Shown here piece after piece: positions 42,533 through 51,357 of a stretch of 54,919 nucleotides of DNA. The notes under the pieces were generated by a model, which was given only the letters and a program-made list of their open reading frames with translations, did not search any database and was not told where the DNA came from. Origin of the DNA: Alphaproteobacteria bacterium (GTDB taxonomy: Bacteria; Pseudomonadota; Alphaproteobacteria; UBA9219); the NCBI GenBank assembly GCA_009779745.1, contig WRDR01000012.1:1-54919 (forward strand), in the 5' to 3' direction. The position numbers were made by a program, and so were the translations under genes. How positions within the stretch are numbered: the first letter of the stretch is position 1; each line of letters begins with the position of its first letter.

Positions 42533-43939
42533 CTACTTCTTCCAAAACCAGTCCGTGCCGTTTTCGCGGTCTTTGATGAGTATGCCGCTGTCGGATAATT
42601 TGGCTCTGAGTTCGTCCGCCAGCTTCCAGTTCTTCTCTTTTCTCGCTGCTTCTCTTGCCTTTATCAGCTCCGCAAGCTCCGGCGGCAGAGACTGCTCTTT
42701 CTCTGACTTCACTATTCCAAGCACATCATTCACTTCATCAAAAAATGCAAGTTTTGCCGCTGTGCTCATTTTCTCGTCTCTTAACCCGGTCCACATCACA
42801 GACAATCCCATAGGCGCATTCAAATCATCTGCCAGCGCATTCCAAAACTCTTCACTATACTTTTTCAGCAGCGAAGAATCCTCAGTTGTCAATGGGCTTG
42901 CCGGTTCCGTCTTCCAATCCGCCAATTTATGATTCAACGTCTCATACGCATTTTTTGCGCCGGTAAGAGACTCGTAGCTGAACTTCAACTGTCCTCTGTA
43001 ATGCGCATTCAAGCACAGATACCGAAAGTGCATAGGCTCAAAACCATTCTCTTTCAGCGTCTCTATAGTCAAAGTTCCTCCTTTAGATTTAGACATCTTG
43101 CCTTTATCCAAAATCAGAAATTCTCCGTGCAGCCAGTAATTAACCCATTTGTGCCCGAAACAGCCTTCGCTCTGGGCTATTTCATTAGTATGATGCACGG
43201 GTATGTGATCTATTCCTCCGCAATGAATGTCAAAGTGTTCGCCCAAATACCTAGCCGCCATTGCCGAACATTCTATGTGCCAGCCCGGAAAGCCTACTCC
43301 CCAAGGAGACTCCCACTTCATAATCTGATTAGGATACTTAGACTGCGAAAACCACAGCACAAAATCCTGAGAGTTTTTCTTTCTGGTATCCTGCTCGACT
43401 CGTGCGTGTTCCTGCATACTTTCCAAATCCAGCATTCCGAAATCCGCATAGGCCGGAAACTTAGACGTGTCGTAATACACGTTTCCGTCAATGGTGTACG
43501 CCAACCCCTTGTCCTCTAACTTTTTTACAAAAGAAATCATGTCTTCTATGTGTTCGGTTGCTCTGCACACTATGCTTGGAGGCAGAATATTCAATTCCGC
43601 ACAGTCCTTAAAAAAAGCTTTTTCAAAAAATTTTGCTACCTCCCACGGAGATTTCTGTTCTTTTCTCGCTGCTACTTCCATCTTGTCCTCGCCCTCGTCA
43701 GCGTCAGACTCAAGATGACCAACGTCAGTGACATTCATAACATGGTTAACAGCATACCCGGCCTTCAAGAGGACTCGCTTCAATAAATCCTCGAAGATGT
43801 ATGTGCGCAGATTGCCTATATGAGCGAAGCTGTAAACCGTAGGACCGCAAGCGTACATAGACACTGCGCCTTCGTGTATGGGACGAAAAGTCTCCACAGT
43901 TCTCGACAAGGTATTAAACAGTTTTACTTCTTTTTGCAT
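42533..43939 (-). CDS. cysS: Cysteinyl-tRNA synthetase
   Basis: Class I aminoacyl-tRNA synthetase. The HIGH-like motif is [13 protein letters not shown] and the KMSKS loop is [10 protein letters not shown]. Zinc ligands are provided by [20 protein letters not shown] and the [10 protein letters not shown] region. 468 residues from ATG 43939 is the usual length; the in-frame extension of 21 residues upstream is not conserved and was left out. There is a weak ribosome-binding site. Confidence 0.97.
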   Translation of the reverse strand: MQKEVKLFNTLSRTVETFRPIHEGAVSMYACGPTVYSFAHIGNLRTYIFEDLLKRVLLKAGYAVNHVMNVTDVGHLESDADEGEDKMEVAARKEQKSPWEVAKFFEKAFFKDCAELNILPPSIVCRATEHIEDMISFVKKLEDKGLAYTIDGNVYYDTSKFPAYADFGMLDLESMQEHARVEQDTRKKNSQDFVLWFSQSKYPNQIMKWESPWGVGFPGWHIECSAMAARYLGEHFDIHCGGIDHIPVHHTNEIAQSEGCFGHKWVNYWLHGEFLILDKGKMSKSKGGTLTIETLKENGFEPMHFRYLCLNAHYRGQLKFSYESLTGAKNAYETLNHKLADWKTEPASPLTTEDSSLLKKYSEEFWNALADDLNAPMGLSVMWTGLRDEKMSTAAKLAFFDEVNDVLGIVKSEKEQSLPPELAELIKAREAARKEKNWKLADELRAKLSDSGILIKDRENGTDWFWKK

Positions 43940-44048
43940 TTTATTAGTGTCCGTGATGAATTTTTTAAACAACCGCAATACTACTACAATACATATAAAC
44001 AAGTCTAATTCTTAATTTAAAAAGTAAGGTTAATGCGATTATTGTGCT

Positions 44049-44076
44049 TTGTAGTTTCAGTGATGCAGCTTATAAT
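44049..44076 (+). promoter_or_regulatory. Promoter of the ROK kinase unit
   Basis: TTGTAG (44049-44054), a 16-bp spacer and TATAAT (44071-44076), 33 bp before the ATG of the small leading gene. Confidence 0.55.
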
Positions 44077-44109
44077 ATTAGTAAGCAGACAAGCTCTATG
44101 GAGGTAAAA

Positions 44110-44193
44110 ATGGAACAAACAATATCATTGCAGCAAATAGAAAGACTTTTGACTGCCGTTCCGGTAAGGCGTAACACGAAAAGAGACACTTAA
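44110..44193 (+). CDS. 27-residue leader or truncated gene coupled to the ROK kinase
   Basis: GGAGG sits five bases before the ATG of MEQTISLQQIERLLTAVPVR with a short basic end (RNTKRDT). Its TAA overlaps the ROK start (TAATG), and the ROK gene has no ribosome-binding site of its own, so translation of this frame probably delivers ribosomes to the kinase. It could be the surviving 5' end of a longer gene. Confidence 0.5.
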   Translation: MEQTISLQQIERLLTAVPVRRNTKRDT

Positions 44194-45170
44194 TGTTTTA
44201 CATAGGCATTGATATAGGCGGAACAAAGTGCAGGGTTTCTCTAGCAAAAGAAACTACTGGCGGTTTGGAATTTATCGCTTTTGGAGAAAGGCACGTTACT
44301 GCCGACTATAGTCCTGACGAAATGCTGGAAACGCTGCTTGCTGATGTGAACGAGCTTACTAAGAAGGCTGGAGAAAAGCCTGCTGCCATAGGCATAAGCT
44401 GCGGCAGTCCAATGGATCAAAAACAAGGACTTATATTATCCCCTCCGCATTTGCCGGGCTGGGATAATATTCCTATAGTGGCTTTTTTCCAAGATGCTTT
44501 GGGCATTCCGACTTTTCTCGAGAATGATGCGAATGCCGGAGCTCTTGCAGAATGGAAATACGGTGCCGGAAAAGGTGCAAACCATGTGATTTTTATTACT
44601 GCCGGAACCGGTTTTGGTGCTGGGCTCATTCTTAACGGCAAACTTTATACAGGCGCAACCGGCATGGCAGGCGAAATCGGTCATGTGCGTTGGGCTTTTT
44701 CCGGGAATAAATACCCGGGCTACGGAAAAGAAAGCTCTATCGAGGGCGGCTGCTCCGGCACAGGCATTGCTGAGATTGCCAAAGGTATGATTAGAGATGA
44801 ATTAGAAAAAGGAAGATGTTTGCCGGCTTGGGCGGATATTGAAAAGCTGACTGCCGAGTCTGTTGGAGCTGCTGCTGAGAGAGGAGATCCTCTGGCTCTC
44901 AAGATATACGCACAAGTTGGAAAGAACTGGGGGCATAGCGTATCAATGCTGATAGATGTTTTTAGCCCTGAGTTAATCGTCATGGGCAGTATTTTTGTGA
45001 GGCGCAGAAACGAACTATTGCCGCATATGGAAAGAGTGATACGAGAAGAAACTCTTGCAATTACCCGAAATGTGTGTCGAGTAGTCCCGGCAGTACTAGG
45101 CGAAGAAATCGGCAACTACGCAGCAATCACAGTGGGAATATACGGGCTGGAGCAGAGCGGAGCAAATTAA
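44193..45170 (+). CDS. ROK-family sugar kinase
   Basis: 325 residues; cytoplasmic ATP-dependent kinase for glucose or an amino sugar. The phosphate-binding start is YIGIDIGGTKCRVSL, the catalytic aspartate is in FLENDANAGALAEW, and ITAGTGFGAGLIL and MAGEIGHVRW follow. The CxCGxxGCxE zinc motif of NagK/Mlc/glucokinase ROK proteins is replaced by YGKESSIEGGCSG, where only one cysteine is left. Several ROK kinases lack this zinc site, so activity is still likely, but the substrate cannot be named. Confidence 0.88.
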   Translation: MFYIGIDIGGTKCRVSLAKETTGGLEFIAFGERHVTADYSPDEMLETLLADVNELTKKAGEKPAAIGISCGSPMDQKQGLILSPPHLPGWDNIPIVAFFQDALGIPTFLENDANAGALAEWKYGAGKGANHVIFITAGTGFGAGLILNGKLYTGATGMAGEIGHVRWAFSGNKYPGYGKESSIEGGCSGTGIAEIAKGMIRDELEKGRCLPAWADIEKLTAESVGAAAERGDPLALKIYAQVGKNWGHSVSMLIDVFSPELIVMGSIFVRRRNELLPHMERVIREETLAITRNVCRVVPAVLGEEIGNYAAITVGIYGLEQSGAN

Positions 45171-45193
45171 ACCAAACAGAAGGGAACAAAACT

Positions 45194-45466
45194 ATGAATT
45201 GTACTAAAGGTCATCTTATGAGAGCTAACCAAAACGCACAAAGGGACAGACTCAAGGAAGACGCAAAGGGTTATGACGGCCGCTTAATAGTAGAGGGCGT
45301 TGTATGTAGTTTTAAAAAATCAGAACGCGATATAGTAGGCGTATGCACAGGCTTTGAAGTAACAACAAAAGACGGAACTAAGAGCATCACTCTTAAGATA
45401 GACGAGATAGAAGGTGCTTACAAACCATCTAATGACGGCTTGAAAATGGTGGCACTGCACCCCTGA
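45194..45466 (+). CDS. Small hypothetical protein, 90 residues
   Basis: Starts MNCTKGHLMRANQNAQRDRL and contains strands such as LIVEGVVCSFKKSERDIVGV and SITLKIDEIEGAY. Composition suggests a small beta-rich cytoplasmic domain. GAAGGGA precedes the ATG. No family recognised. It is 23 bp downstream of the ROK kinase and is probably co-transcribed with it; its stop directly abuts the convergent nitroreductase stop. Confidence 0.6.
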   Translation: MNCTKGHLMRANQNAQRDRLKEDAKGYDGRLIVEGVVCSFKKSERDIVGVCTGFEVTTKDGTKSITLKIDEIEGAYKPSNDGLKMVALHP

Positions 45467-46066
45467 TTAGGCATAAGTTCTGAAACGGACAGCATCGTCA
45501 ATGAACGTTTTGGGCGGAAGAGATGCTTCGTTAGAACCGAACGGCATGTGCGCTCTAAGCCGCCAATGCGCGGGTATATCCCACTTTTTCGCAACATTTT
45601 CATCTATGAGCGGATTGTAGTGCTGCAAACTCGCTCCGATATTCGCCTCTGCCAGCGCACTCCAGACAGCAAACTGCGCCATGCCGTTGGACTGTTCCGA
45701 CCATACCGGAAACTTGTCTTTATACAGCGGGAACTTTTCCTGCATGCCTTTCACAATATCCATGTCTTCATAAAAAAGAATAGTGCCGATACCTGCGGCA
45801 AAGCTGTTTATTTTATCTTCCGTAGGTTTGAACTTCTCAACAGGCACAGTTTTACGCAAAGCCTCTTTAGTAATATCCCACAGTTTTTGGCTTTGCGCGC
45901 CGAAGAGAATTACCACCCGAGAGCTTTGCGAGTTAAACGGAGACGGTGCCAAACGCACTGCTTCCTTTATGATGTTCTCTGTCTCGGCTTTCGAGACAGG
46001 CAGCGTTTTGCCAAGATGATATTGCGATCTGCGTTTGCGTATGTATTCAATGAATGAGGTGTTCAT
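45467..46066 (-). CDS. Nitroreductase-family protein (Frm2/HBN1-like)
   Basis: 199 residues of the FMN-dependent nitroreductase fold. IRKRRSQYHLG provides the FMN phosphate-binding arginines, followed by LAPSPFNSQSSRVVILFG and, later, LAEANIGASLQHYNP and LRAHMPFGSNEA. The short form and these signatures resemble the yeast Frm2/HBN1 and bacterial relatives. Physiological substrate unknown, probably a stress or detoxification oxidoreductase. AAAAGGA precedes the ATG. A heptamer repeat lies just upstream. Confidence 0.9.
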   Translation of the reverse strand: MNTSFIEYIRKRRSQYHLGKTLPVSKAETENIIKEAVRLAPSPFNSQSSRVVILFGAQSQKLWDITKEALRKTVPVEKFKPTEDKINSFAAGIGTILFYEDMDIVKGMQEKFPLYKDKFPVWSEQSNGMAQFAVWSALAEANIGASLQHYNPLIDENVAKKWDIPAHWRLRAHMPFGSNEASLPPKTFIDDAVRFRTYA

Positions 46067-46081
46067 GATGCGTCCTTTTAG

Positions 46082-46100
46082 AAATTAGGAATGAGGAATT
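46082..46100 (+). repeat. AATTAGG-type heptamer array upstream of the nitroreductase gene
   Basis: AATTAGG, AATGAGG and AATTATT in tandem, starting 16 bp before the nitroreductase gene begins. Confidence 0.6.
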
Positions 46101-46212
46101 ATTTAGCACCTAAGCGCGAACATTTTCAATGAATGAGTTGCCCGTTATGCAGCGGGAAAGCGAGTGCACAAGTCATTATATTTAAGGTGCCGACACCAAA
46201 ATTTAATATTGA

Positions 46213-48486
46213 GCTAAATGCTTTTTAGCCAATTACATATTCGGTCTTTTAAAACATTTCGCAATCAAAAAGACTTTAGCACGCTTAGATGAAACGCCTC
46301 GCCGCGGCGGTCTTATTTGGCATGCTCAGGGTTCAGGCAAATCTCTGACTATGGTTATGCTGGTCAAAGAGCTGACAGAAAAATATACAAACCCTCGCAT
46401 CATTATCGTTACTGACAGACGCGACTTGGACAGACAAATCAGCGGTACTTTCACCGCCTGCAACATCAAAAAGAACGTACACCGTGTTAAATCGGCTACG
46501 GAGCTTCTGGAAAAAATCAAAGAGAAAAGCATTGATGTTCTAACAACACTAGTTCAGAAGTTCGACCGCAATCCTGATAAATCCTTCAAAGATGAAGACG
46601 ATAATATCTTTATCCTAATCGACGAGGCACATCGCACTCAAGGCGGTGAAGCAAATGCGTGGATGAATACTATTCTGCCGAACGCCTGCCAAATTGCTTT
46701 TACCGGCACTCCTTTGATGAAGAATGATAAATCTGCGTCAAAGTTCGGCGGATTCATTGACAAGTATACTATTTCAGAAGCAGAGGCAGACGGAGCTATT
46801 TTGCCACTTATCTATCAGGCTAGGTTTGTGGATATGCACACCAATAACTATATGTTGGATGAGTACTATAAACAAATCACCGAACCTATGACCGAAGAGC
46901 AGCGTAAGGATTTTGAAAAGAAAGCTGTTACTGCACAGATGATAGAACAGAACTCATCACGTATTGAAGTGATTGCTTTAGATATTGTCCGGCATTACCA
47001 GAAATGGTTTCAAGGAAGCGGCTTAAAAGGGCAAATCGTTATGCCTTCTAAATACGCTGCTGTGATGTGTAAAAAAGCTATTGATTTGCTTGGTGGAGTT
47101 CAGGCTGAAGTCATTATCTCGGAAACTAGTTTTGAGGACGGCGGCGATAACTTACCAGAGCAAAAGCAAGTAGTGGCTAAATTCTTTGAAGAAGAAAAAC
47201 GCCGTTTTGGTTCAGTAGAAACCAAAGAAAAAAACATCATTAAGCAATTCAAAGAATCTTCAGAAGGCACAGAACTTCTAATCGTGGTTGATAAATTGCT
47301 AACAGGATTTGATGCGCCTCGCAATACTGTGCTTTACCTAGCAAAACAGTTGAAAGACCACAACCTTTTGCAAGCTATCGCTCGTGTAAACCGTTTGTTC
47401 GGCGGAAACGATGACAAGCAGGAGAAAGTCAACGGCATTATAATCGACTATTCCAAAAATGCTCAGAATCTAAAATCCGCTATGGAGCTGTTTTCAAATT
47501 ATGACGCTGCGGATGTTGAGGGCGCACTTGTATCAACGCAGGAAAAAATCGCAGAGCTGGATACGCTGTATCAGAATTTACTTGATACATTCAAAGGAAA
47601 ATCGCGAGATGATTGTTTGACTTTCTTAAAATCAGACGAACTTGCACGCGGAAAATTCTATGAAGACGTAAACAGGTTCATCAAGGTTTATTCTACTTGT
47701 TTGTCTCTTTATGATTTTCATCAGAATTTCTCTGCGGAAAAGCTGGAGCAATACAGTATTGATTTAAAGCGTTTCGTGGAGTTGAAAAAGACAGCTCAAC
47801 TCGCTATGGCTGAGAGAGTTGACTTTTCAAAATACCGTGACCAATTGCACAAAATCCTTGAGAAATATGTTACTGCTAATGATATTGAAGAGTTATCAAA
47901 GGAAATCAATCTTTCCGATGTTCGTGAATTCAATAAGTTTTTAGATGACCAAAAGGACGGCATGTCTGCTCACTCAAAAGCCGAAGCAATAGCAGCGCAA
48001 ACAAAAAGAGTCATACATGAAAGATATGAAAAACAAGACCCAGCTTTCTATGCTAAATTTTCTGAAAGAATAAACACTCTTTTAACAGAACTCAAAAATG
48101 CAAAGAAAGAAGATATTGAAAGTCTTTTAGGTATGATGAGAGGACTCCAGAAACAAGTCGATGAGTATGAAGACTCAGATATTCCGGATATTATTAAGAA
48201 AGAAAATGAGTGTCATTCCTTTTATAGAAACTTGAAAGATTTTATAAAAACCAATGATGATAAAATTGCGGCTATTGTGAAAGATATAGTGAATATCATA
48301 AGCAGGGAAAAATGTGTTGACTGGGATAAAAACATAACTATCCGCCGAACTGTTATGAATAATATTGACGACTATTTATATGACGTTGTTAAAGGTGAGA
48401 TGGGCGTTGATTTGTCTCAAGAGCAGATAGCAGAAGTAACTCAGGAATCTTGGAATATTGCTGTTAATAACAAAGATATGTTATGA
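46213..48486 (+). pseudogene. hsdR: Type I restriction enzyme HsdR, 5'-truncated
   Basis: The frame opens after a TGA at 46210 and quickly enters HsdR motor sequence: KHFAIKKTLARLDETPRRGG, Walker A HAQGSGKSL at about 46320-46346, the DEAH-box LIDEAHRTQGG, AFTGTPLMK, and motif VI IARVNRLF. The C-terminal helical domain is complete to the stop. The N-terminal PD-(D/E)xK nuclease domain (about 250-300 residues) is missing and no good start precedes Walker A; the first ATG (46351) lies beyond it. HsdM and HsdS are not adjacent. The remaining protein could at most be a defective translocase. It overlaps the next gene by 4 bp, the usual hsdR-ygjP arrangement. Confidence 0.9.
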
Positions 48487-49166
48487 TAAATTTTCCATAT
48501 AGAATAGAACAAGAAAAACGCAAAACTTTTGCAGCTCACGTTTATCCAGACGGGAAAGTTATTATCAAAGCACCAGTGGAAGCGGTTAGTGCTGAAATAA
48601 AAGGGTTTGTTAAACGAAAAACCTCATGGATTATAAAACAGATAAACTATTTCAGCCAATTTAATAAACGGAAAGAATCTGATTTATCCAGCGGGACAGA
48701 GTTTTTCTATTTAGGCAAACAATATCAATTCGTGTTAGAGATTTCTCGGCTAAGAGAATATGTCGAAATTAAAAAATCAAAAATAACTTTGTATACTCCT
48801 TTTCCGCATAACTATGATAGAGTCAAAAGAATATTTCGCTTCTGGATTACACAACAAACAGAGAAAGAAATGATGTGTTCGCTGGAGCGATGTTTAAAAA
48901 AGTTTCCGGATATGACTATGCCGAATTTGAAAATTAGGAATCTGCAAAAACGTTGGGGAAGTTATATCAAAAGGTCGCATACCATTGTTTTGAACGATGC
49001 GTTAATTTATGCTCCTAAGAAATGTATCGACTATGTAGTGTGCCATGAACTGTGCCACTATTATCATAAAGATCACTCCGCAGCTTTTTATTCCCTTTTA
49101 GGTTCTAAAATCCCGAACTGGGTAAAAATAAAAGATGAACTAGAGCAAAGTATTTATTTGAAATAA
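48483..49166 (+). CDS. YgjP-like (DUF45/M48) metallopeptidase-fold protein
   Basis: 227 residues. The zinc motif HELCHYYHKDH has H188, E189 and H192, with further histidines at 195 and 198. The N-terminus KTFAAHVYPDGKVIIKAP and the NLQKRWGSYIKRSHTIVLNDALIYAP stretch are typical of the YgjP/DUF45 family. Such genes often trail hsdR in type I restriction loci, and here the ATG overlaps the hsdR stop by 4 bp. Its role in restriction biology is not established. It stays intact although hsdR is truncated. Confidence 0.88.
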   Translation: MINFPYRIEQEKRKTFAAHVYPDGKVIIKAPVEAVSAEIKGFVKRKTSWIIKQINYFSQFNKRKESDLSSGTEFFYLGKQYQFVLEISRLREYVEIKKSKITLYTPFPHNYDRVKRIFRFWITQQTEKEMMCSLERCLKKFPDMTMPNLKIRNLQKRWGSYIKRSHTIVLNDALIYAPKKCIDYVVCHELCHYYHKDHSAAFYSLLGSKIPNWVKIKDELEQSIYLK

Positions 49167-49237
49167 GTGTAGTTTGAGAAAACAATTCATATCAATATGT
49201 GTTTTTACAATTTACTTAGTATCGACAAGAAAAAACA

Positions 49238-49245
49238 TTAACCAT
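49238..49245 (+). promoter_or_regulatory. TTAACCAT octamer upstream of the right leader
   Basis: Matches the octamers at 27927 and 27946 before the left leader; CtrA half-site-like. Confidence 0.35.
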
Positions 49246-49343
49246 AAAATGTACTATTTTATCAGATTTTGTAATAACAGATGTAAATCATCGCATTCTA
49301 TGTACTTTATGGAAAGAATTTGCATTTTAAATGAATATTTTAC

Positions 49344-49371
49344 TTGACAAATAGAAATTCCGTGTTATAGG
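49344..49371 (+). promoter_or_regulatory. Sigma70-type promoter of the right recombinase leader
   Basis: TTGACA (49344-49349), a 16-bp spacer and TATAGG (49366-49371). It corresponds to 28053-28080 in the left module. Confidence 0.75.
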
Positions 49372-49418
49372 TAAAGTATAGTCAGTGCTGTCAATCCACT
49401 TAATGACGGAGAAGCACT

Positions 49419-49551
49419 ATGAACAAATTTCAAGAAAATCGAAGATTTTTAAACCAGCCGCAAAGAACTTGGTAGGCTCGTTATCGCTTGGTATTCGGCG
49501 GCGATAGATGTAACAGAGACTCCGAACTTTATTACAAAATTAGAAGATTAA
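49419..49551 (+). pseudogene. Leader short frame A, right copy (two 1-nt losses)
   Basis: After GGAG, ATG 49419 begins MNKFQEN like the left copy, then shifts and stops at TAG 49473. Aligned to the left copy it has lost one base after codon 7 and one near the CCAGCC. The downstream part is intact in the restored frame: RLVIAWYSAAIDVTETPNFI to TAA 49549. Confidence 0.55.
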
Positions 49552-49577
49552 GAACTAAGACAAAATAAGTAACTAAA

Positions 49578-49612
49578 AGGCTTTCTAGGTATTAACCGGA
49601 AAGCCTTTTTTA
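49578..49612 (+). terminator. Intrinsic terminator T1, right leader
   Basis: AGGCTTTC (49578-49585) and GAAAGCCT (49599-49606) with T6 after it, identical in stem to the left copy. Confidence 0.85.
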
Positions 49613-49639
49613 TTTCTAAAATTTAAAACGGAGATACGA

Positions 49640-49804
49640 ATGTCAAAATACGATGTGTTTTCGTCTATTCACAAACAGTTTAAGCAAGCTGCAAAGGATG
49701 TGTGTAACAAAAATAGTCAGACCAAAATTGTTGAACAAAACGATCCAAAAAATTTTAAAAGCTCTGCGCAAGTTGAGACTTGCGTCGGACAAAACATTGT
49801 CTGA
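49640..49804 (+). CDS. Leader short frame B, right copy, 54 residues
   Basis: Uninterrupted here: MSKYDVFSSIHKQFKQAAKD to KSSAQVETCVGQNIV, with GGAGA before the ATG. The left copy (28342) and the third copy (25900) carry stops in the same stretch. The 3' end overlaps the conserved hairpin GTCGGACAA/TTGTCTGAC (49784-49805). Whether a protein or the RNA matters is open. Confidence 0.5.
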   Translation: MSKYDVFSSIHKQFKQAAKDVCNKNSQTKIVEQNDPKNFKSSAQVETCVGQNIV

Positions 49805-49923
49805 CACAAATCTAGCGAGCTAAAGCTCAATAAGACAAGACACATTCACTTTGGCATAACCATTAACTTAAAGGAAGACTCAGAACACAAATCAAAAATT
49901 ACAATTAATAATCCAATCAACCG

Positions 49924-49954
49924 CCCCGCCGACACCTGTCTTGCGGGGTTTTTT
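49924..49954 (+). terminator. Intrinsic terminator T2 directly before the integrase
   Basis: CCCCGC (49924-49929) and GCGGGG (49943-49948) with T6; the integrase AGGAG begins three bases after the U-tract. Transcripts from the leader promoter must pass T1 and T2 to reach the integrase, so attenuation control is likely. Confidence 0.88.
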
Positions 49955-49969
49955 ATAGGAGAAAAAATC

Positions 49970-50995
49970 ATGTCCAAAAACAATGACACCTATAAACTAT
50001 GGCAGCACGCAAACGGAACCTACTATGTTTCATGGACAGTGCAGACAGCTTTCCGTTCACAGACTAAGCGGGTTTCAGCAGGGACAACAGATAGGCACAC
50101 AGCAGAACAGTTCAGGGCGCAATATATCGCAGGATTAAACAATCCAGTTCCAAAGAAAGAACCAACTATTAGCTATTTGTTAGATCGCTACAATAAGGAG
50201 CGCGGAGCTTATATGCGTGCACCTGAGGCTCTCAAAAACGGGTTGCTTATGCTGCTTCCGTTTTTCGGAAATCTTTTGCCGTCGCATATAACAAACCAGC
50301 TTTTTAGGCAGTTTGCAGAAGAGCATAAAAATCTTTCACCGAGTACTATTATACGGCGGTTAGGGATTTTGAAAGCAGCCCTGCGTTATGCTGAAGGCAA
50401 CCGCTGGATTGCACCTCTTCCGCCTCTGCGTATGCCTGTTAGCAATTCTCAGCCACGCGATATATGGCTTACAAGAGCGCAAGTCGCCAAACTGCTAGAC
50501 AATGCAAAGTCCGACCATATCCGCCTGTTTATTAAAATGGCTGTATTTACTGGAGCACGTTCAGGCGCAATCCTTGAACTGACATGGTCACAGGTTGATT
50601 TTGAAAACTGCATCATCAATTATGGTAAAGGCTGGGGCAACAAAAGGCGAGCTGTTGTGCCAATTAACGATGAACTCATGATTGCTTTACAAGAAGCGAA
50701 AGAAGTTGCCCAGACTGATTATGTGATTGAGTTTAATGGTAAGGGAGTGGTATCGATTAAAGCTGCTTTCCGGCGGTTGTGCAAAGAATGCAACATAAAG
50801 GCAAGCCCCCATGTCCTGCGTCATACAGCAGCTACATGGCTGGTTATGGAAGGCGTGCCGCTTAGAGAAGTTGCCCGCCTGCTTGGTAACAGCGAAGCTA
50901 TGGTTGAGAAAGTCTACGGCAAGCATTCGCCCGACTATTTGAGGAGAGCGGTCAGTGCTTTGAACTTGAATAAACCTAAAATCTTACACCTGTAA
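49970..50995 (+). CDS. Tyrosine site-specific recombinase (integrase)
   Basis: 341 residues. The N-terminal arm-binding segment (KLWQHANGTYYVSWTVQTAF), a SAM-like core-binding domain (about 65-150) and a catalytic domain are all complete. Catalytic residues are the arginine in TGARSGAILELTW, HVLRHTAATW (H-x-x-R) and the nucleophile tyrosine in VEKVYGKHSP. AGGAG lies eight bases before the ATG. It ends 15 bp before a tRNA-Thr(GGT) 3' fragment, consistent with integration into that tRNA gene. Its upstream leader is shared with the unrelated serine recombinase at 28990. Confidence 0.95.
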   Translation: MSKNNDTYKLWQHANGTYYVSWTVQTAFRSQTKRVSAGTTDRHTAEQFRAQYIAGLNNPVPKKEPTISYLLDRYNKERGAYMRAPEALKNGLLMLLPFFGNLLPSHITNQLFRQFAEEHKNLSPSTIIRRLGILKAALRYAEGNRWIAPLPPLRMPVSNSQPRDIWLTRAQVAKLLDNAKSDHIRLFIKMAVFTGARSGAILELTWSQVDFENCIINYGKGWGNKRRAVVPINDELMIALQEAKEVAQTDYVIEFNGKGVVSIKAAFRRLCKECNIKASPHVLRHTAATWLVMEGVPLREVARLLGNSEAMVEKVYGKHSPDYLRRAVSALNLNKPKILHL

Positions 50996-51010
50996 GATAA
51001 ACGGCAAACG

Positions 51011-51052
51011 TGGAGCCGAGAAGGATTGAACTTCCGACCCCGTCCTTACCAA
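51011..51052 (-). other. 3' fragment of a tRNA-Thr (GGT): probable attachment site
   Basis: On the minus strand the sequence runs from the anticodon loop TTGGTAA (anticodon GGT) through the 3' anticodon stem, the variable loop GGGTC, a T-arm with TTCAATC, and the 3' acceptor strand CGGCTCC plus A. The 5' half and the CCA are absent. The intact gene is not in this window. It is a typical att remnant left by an integrated element. The rest of the gap to 51357 is AT-rich with no gene; a small dyad near 51285 may belong to the next promoter. Confidence 0.75.
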
Positions 51053-51357
51053 GAGATTAGGAATCAGCACAATCAATCGGTTGCGTTTCGTTTTTCTCTT
51101 CAAAAAGTCCAAAAAACATATCTAATCGTATAACAGTTGTTTCAGTGTAACACAACCTCTTTTATTAACTATATATCTTCCTATATCCTATCTTCAAAAT
51201 TTAAACTTCACATTAAAAAAACAGTTGACTTATTACGGCAAAAATGTAATTAAACAACCAATATTACATATCCTAAGGCGTAACATTATAGAGATACTAT
51301 AAGTTCTCCTTTTTGTCTGGTTGTGCTTAACCGCGCTTTAAGGAGTAATATTATTTT

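Noticed and set aside
46351..48486. hsdR as an intact gene starting at ATG 46351
   Set aside because: That ATG lies after the Walker A motif, so the protein would lack an essential ATP site; the open frame upstream shows the gene is 5'-truncated.
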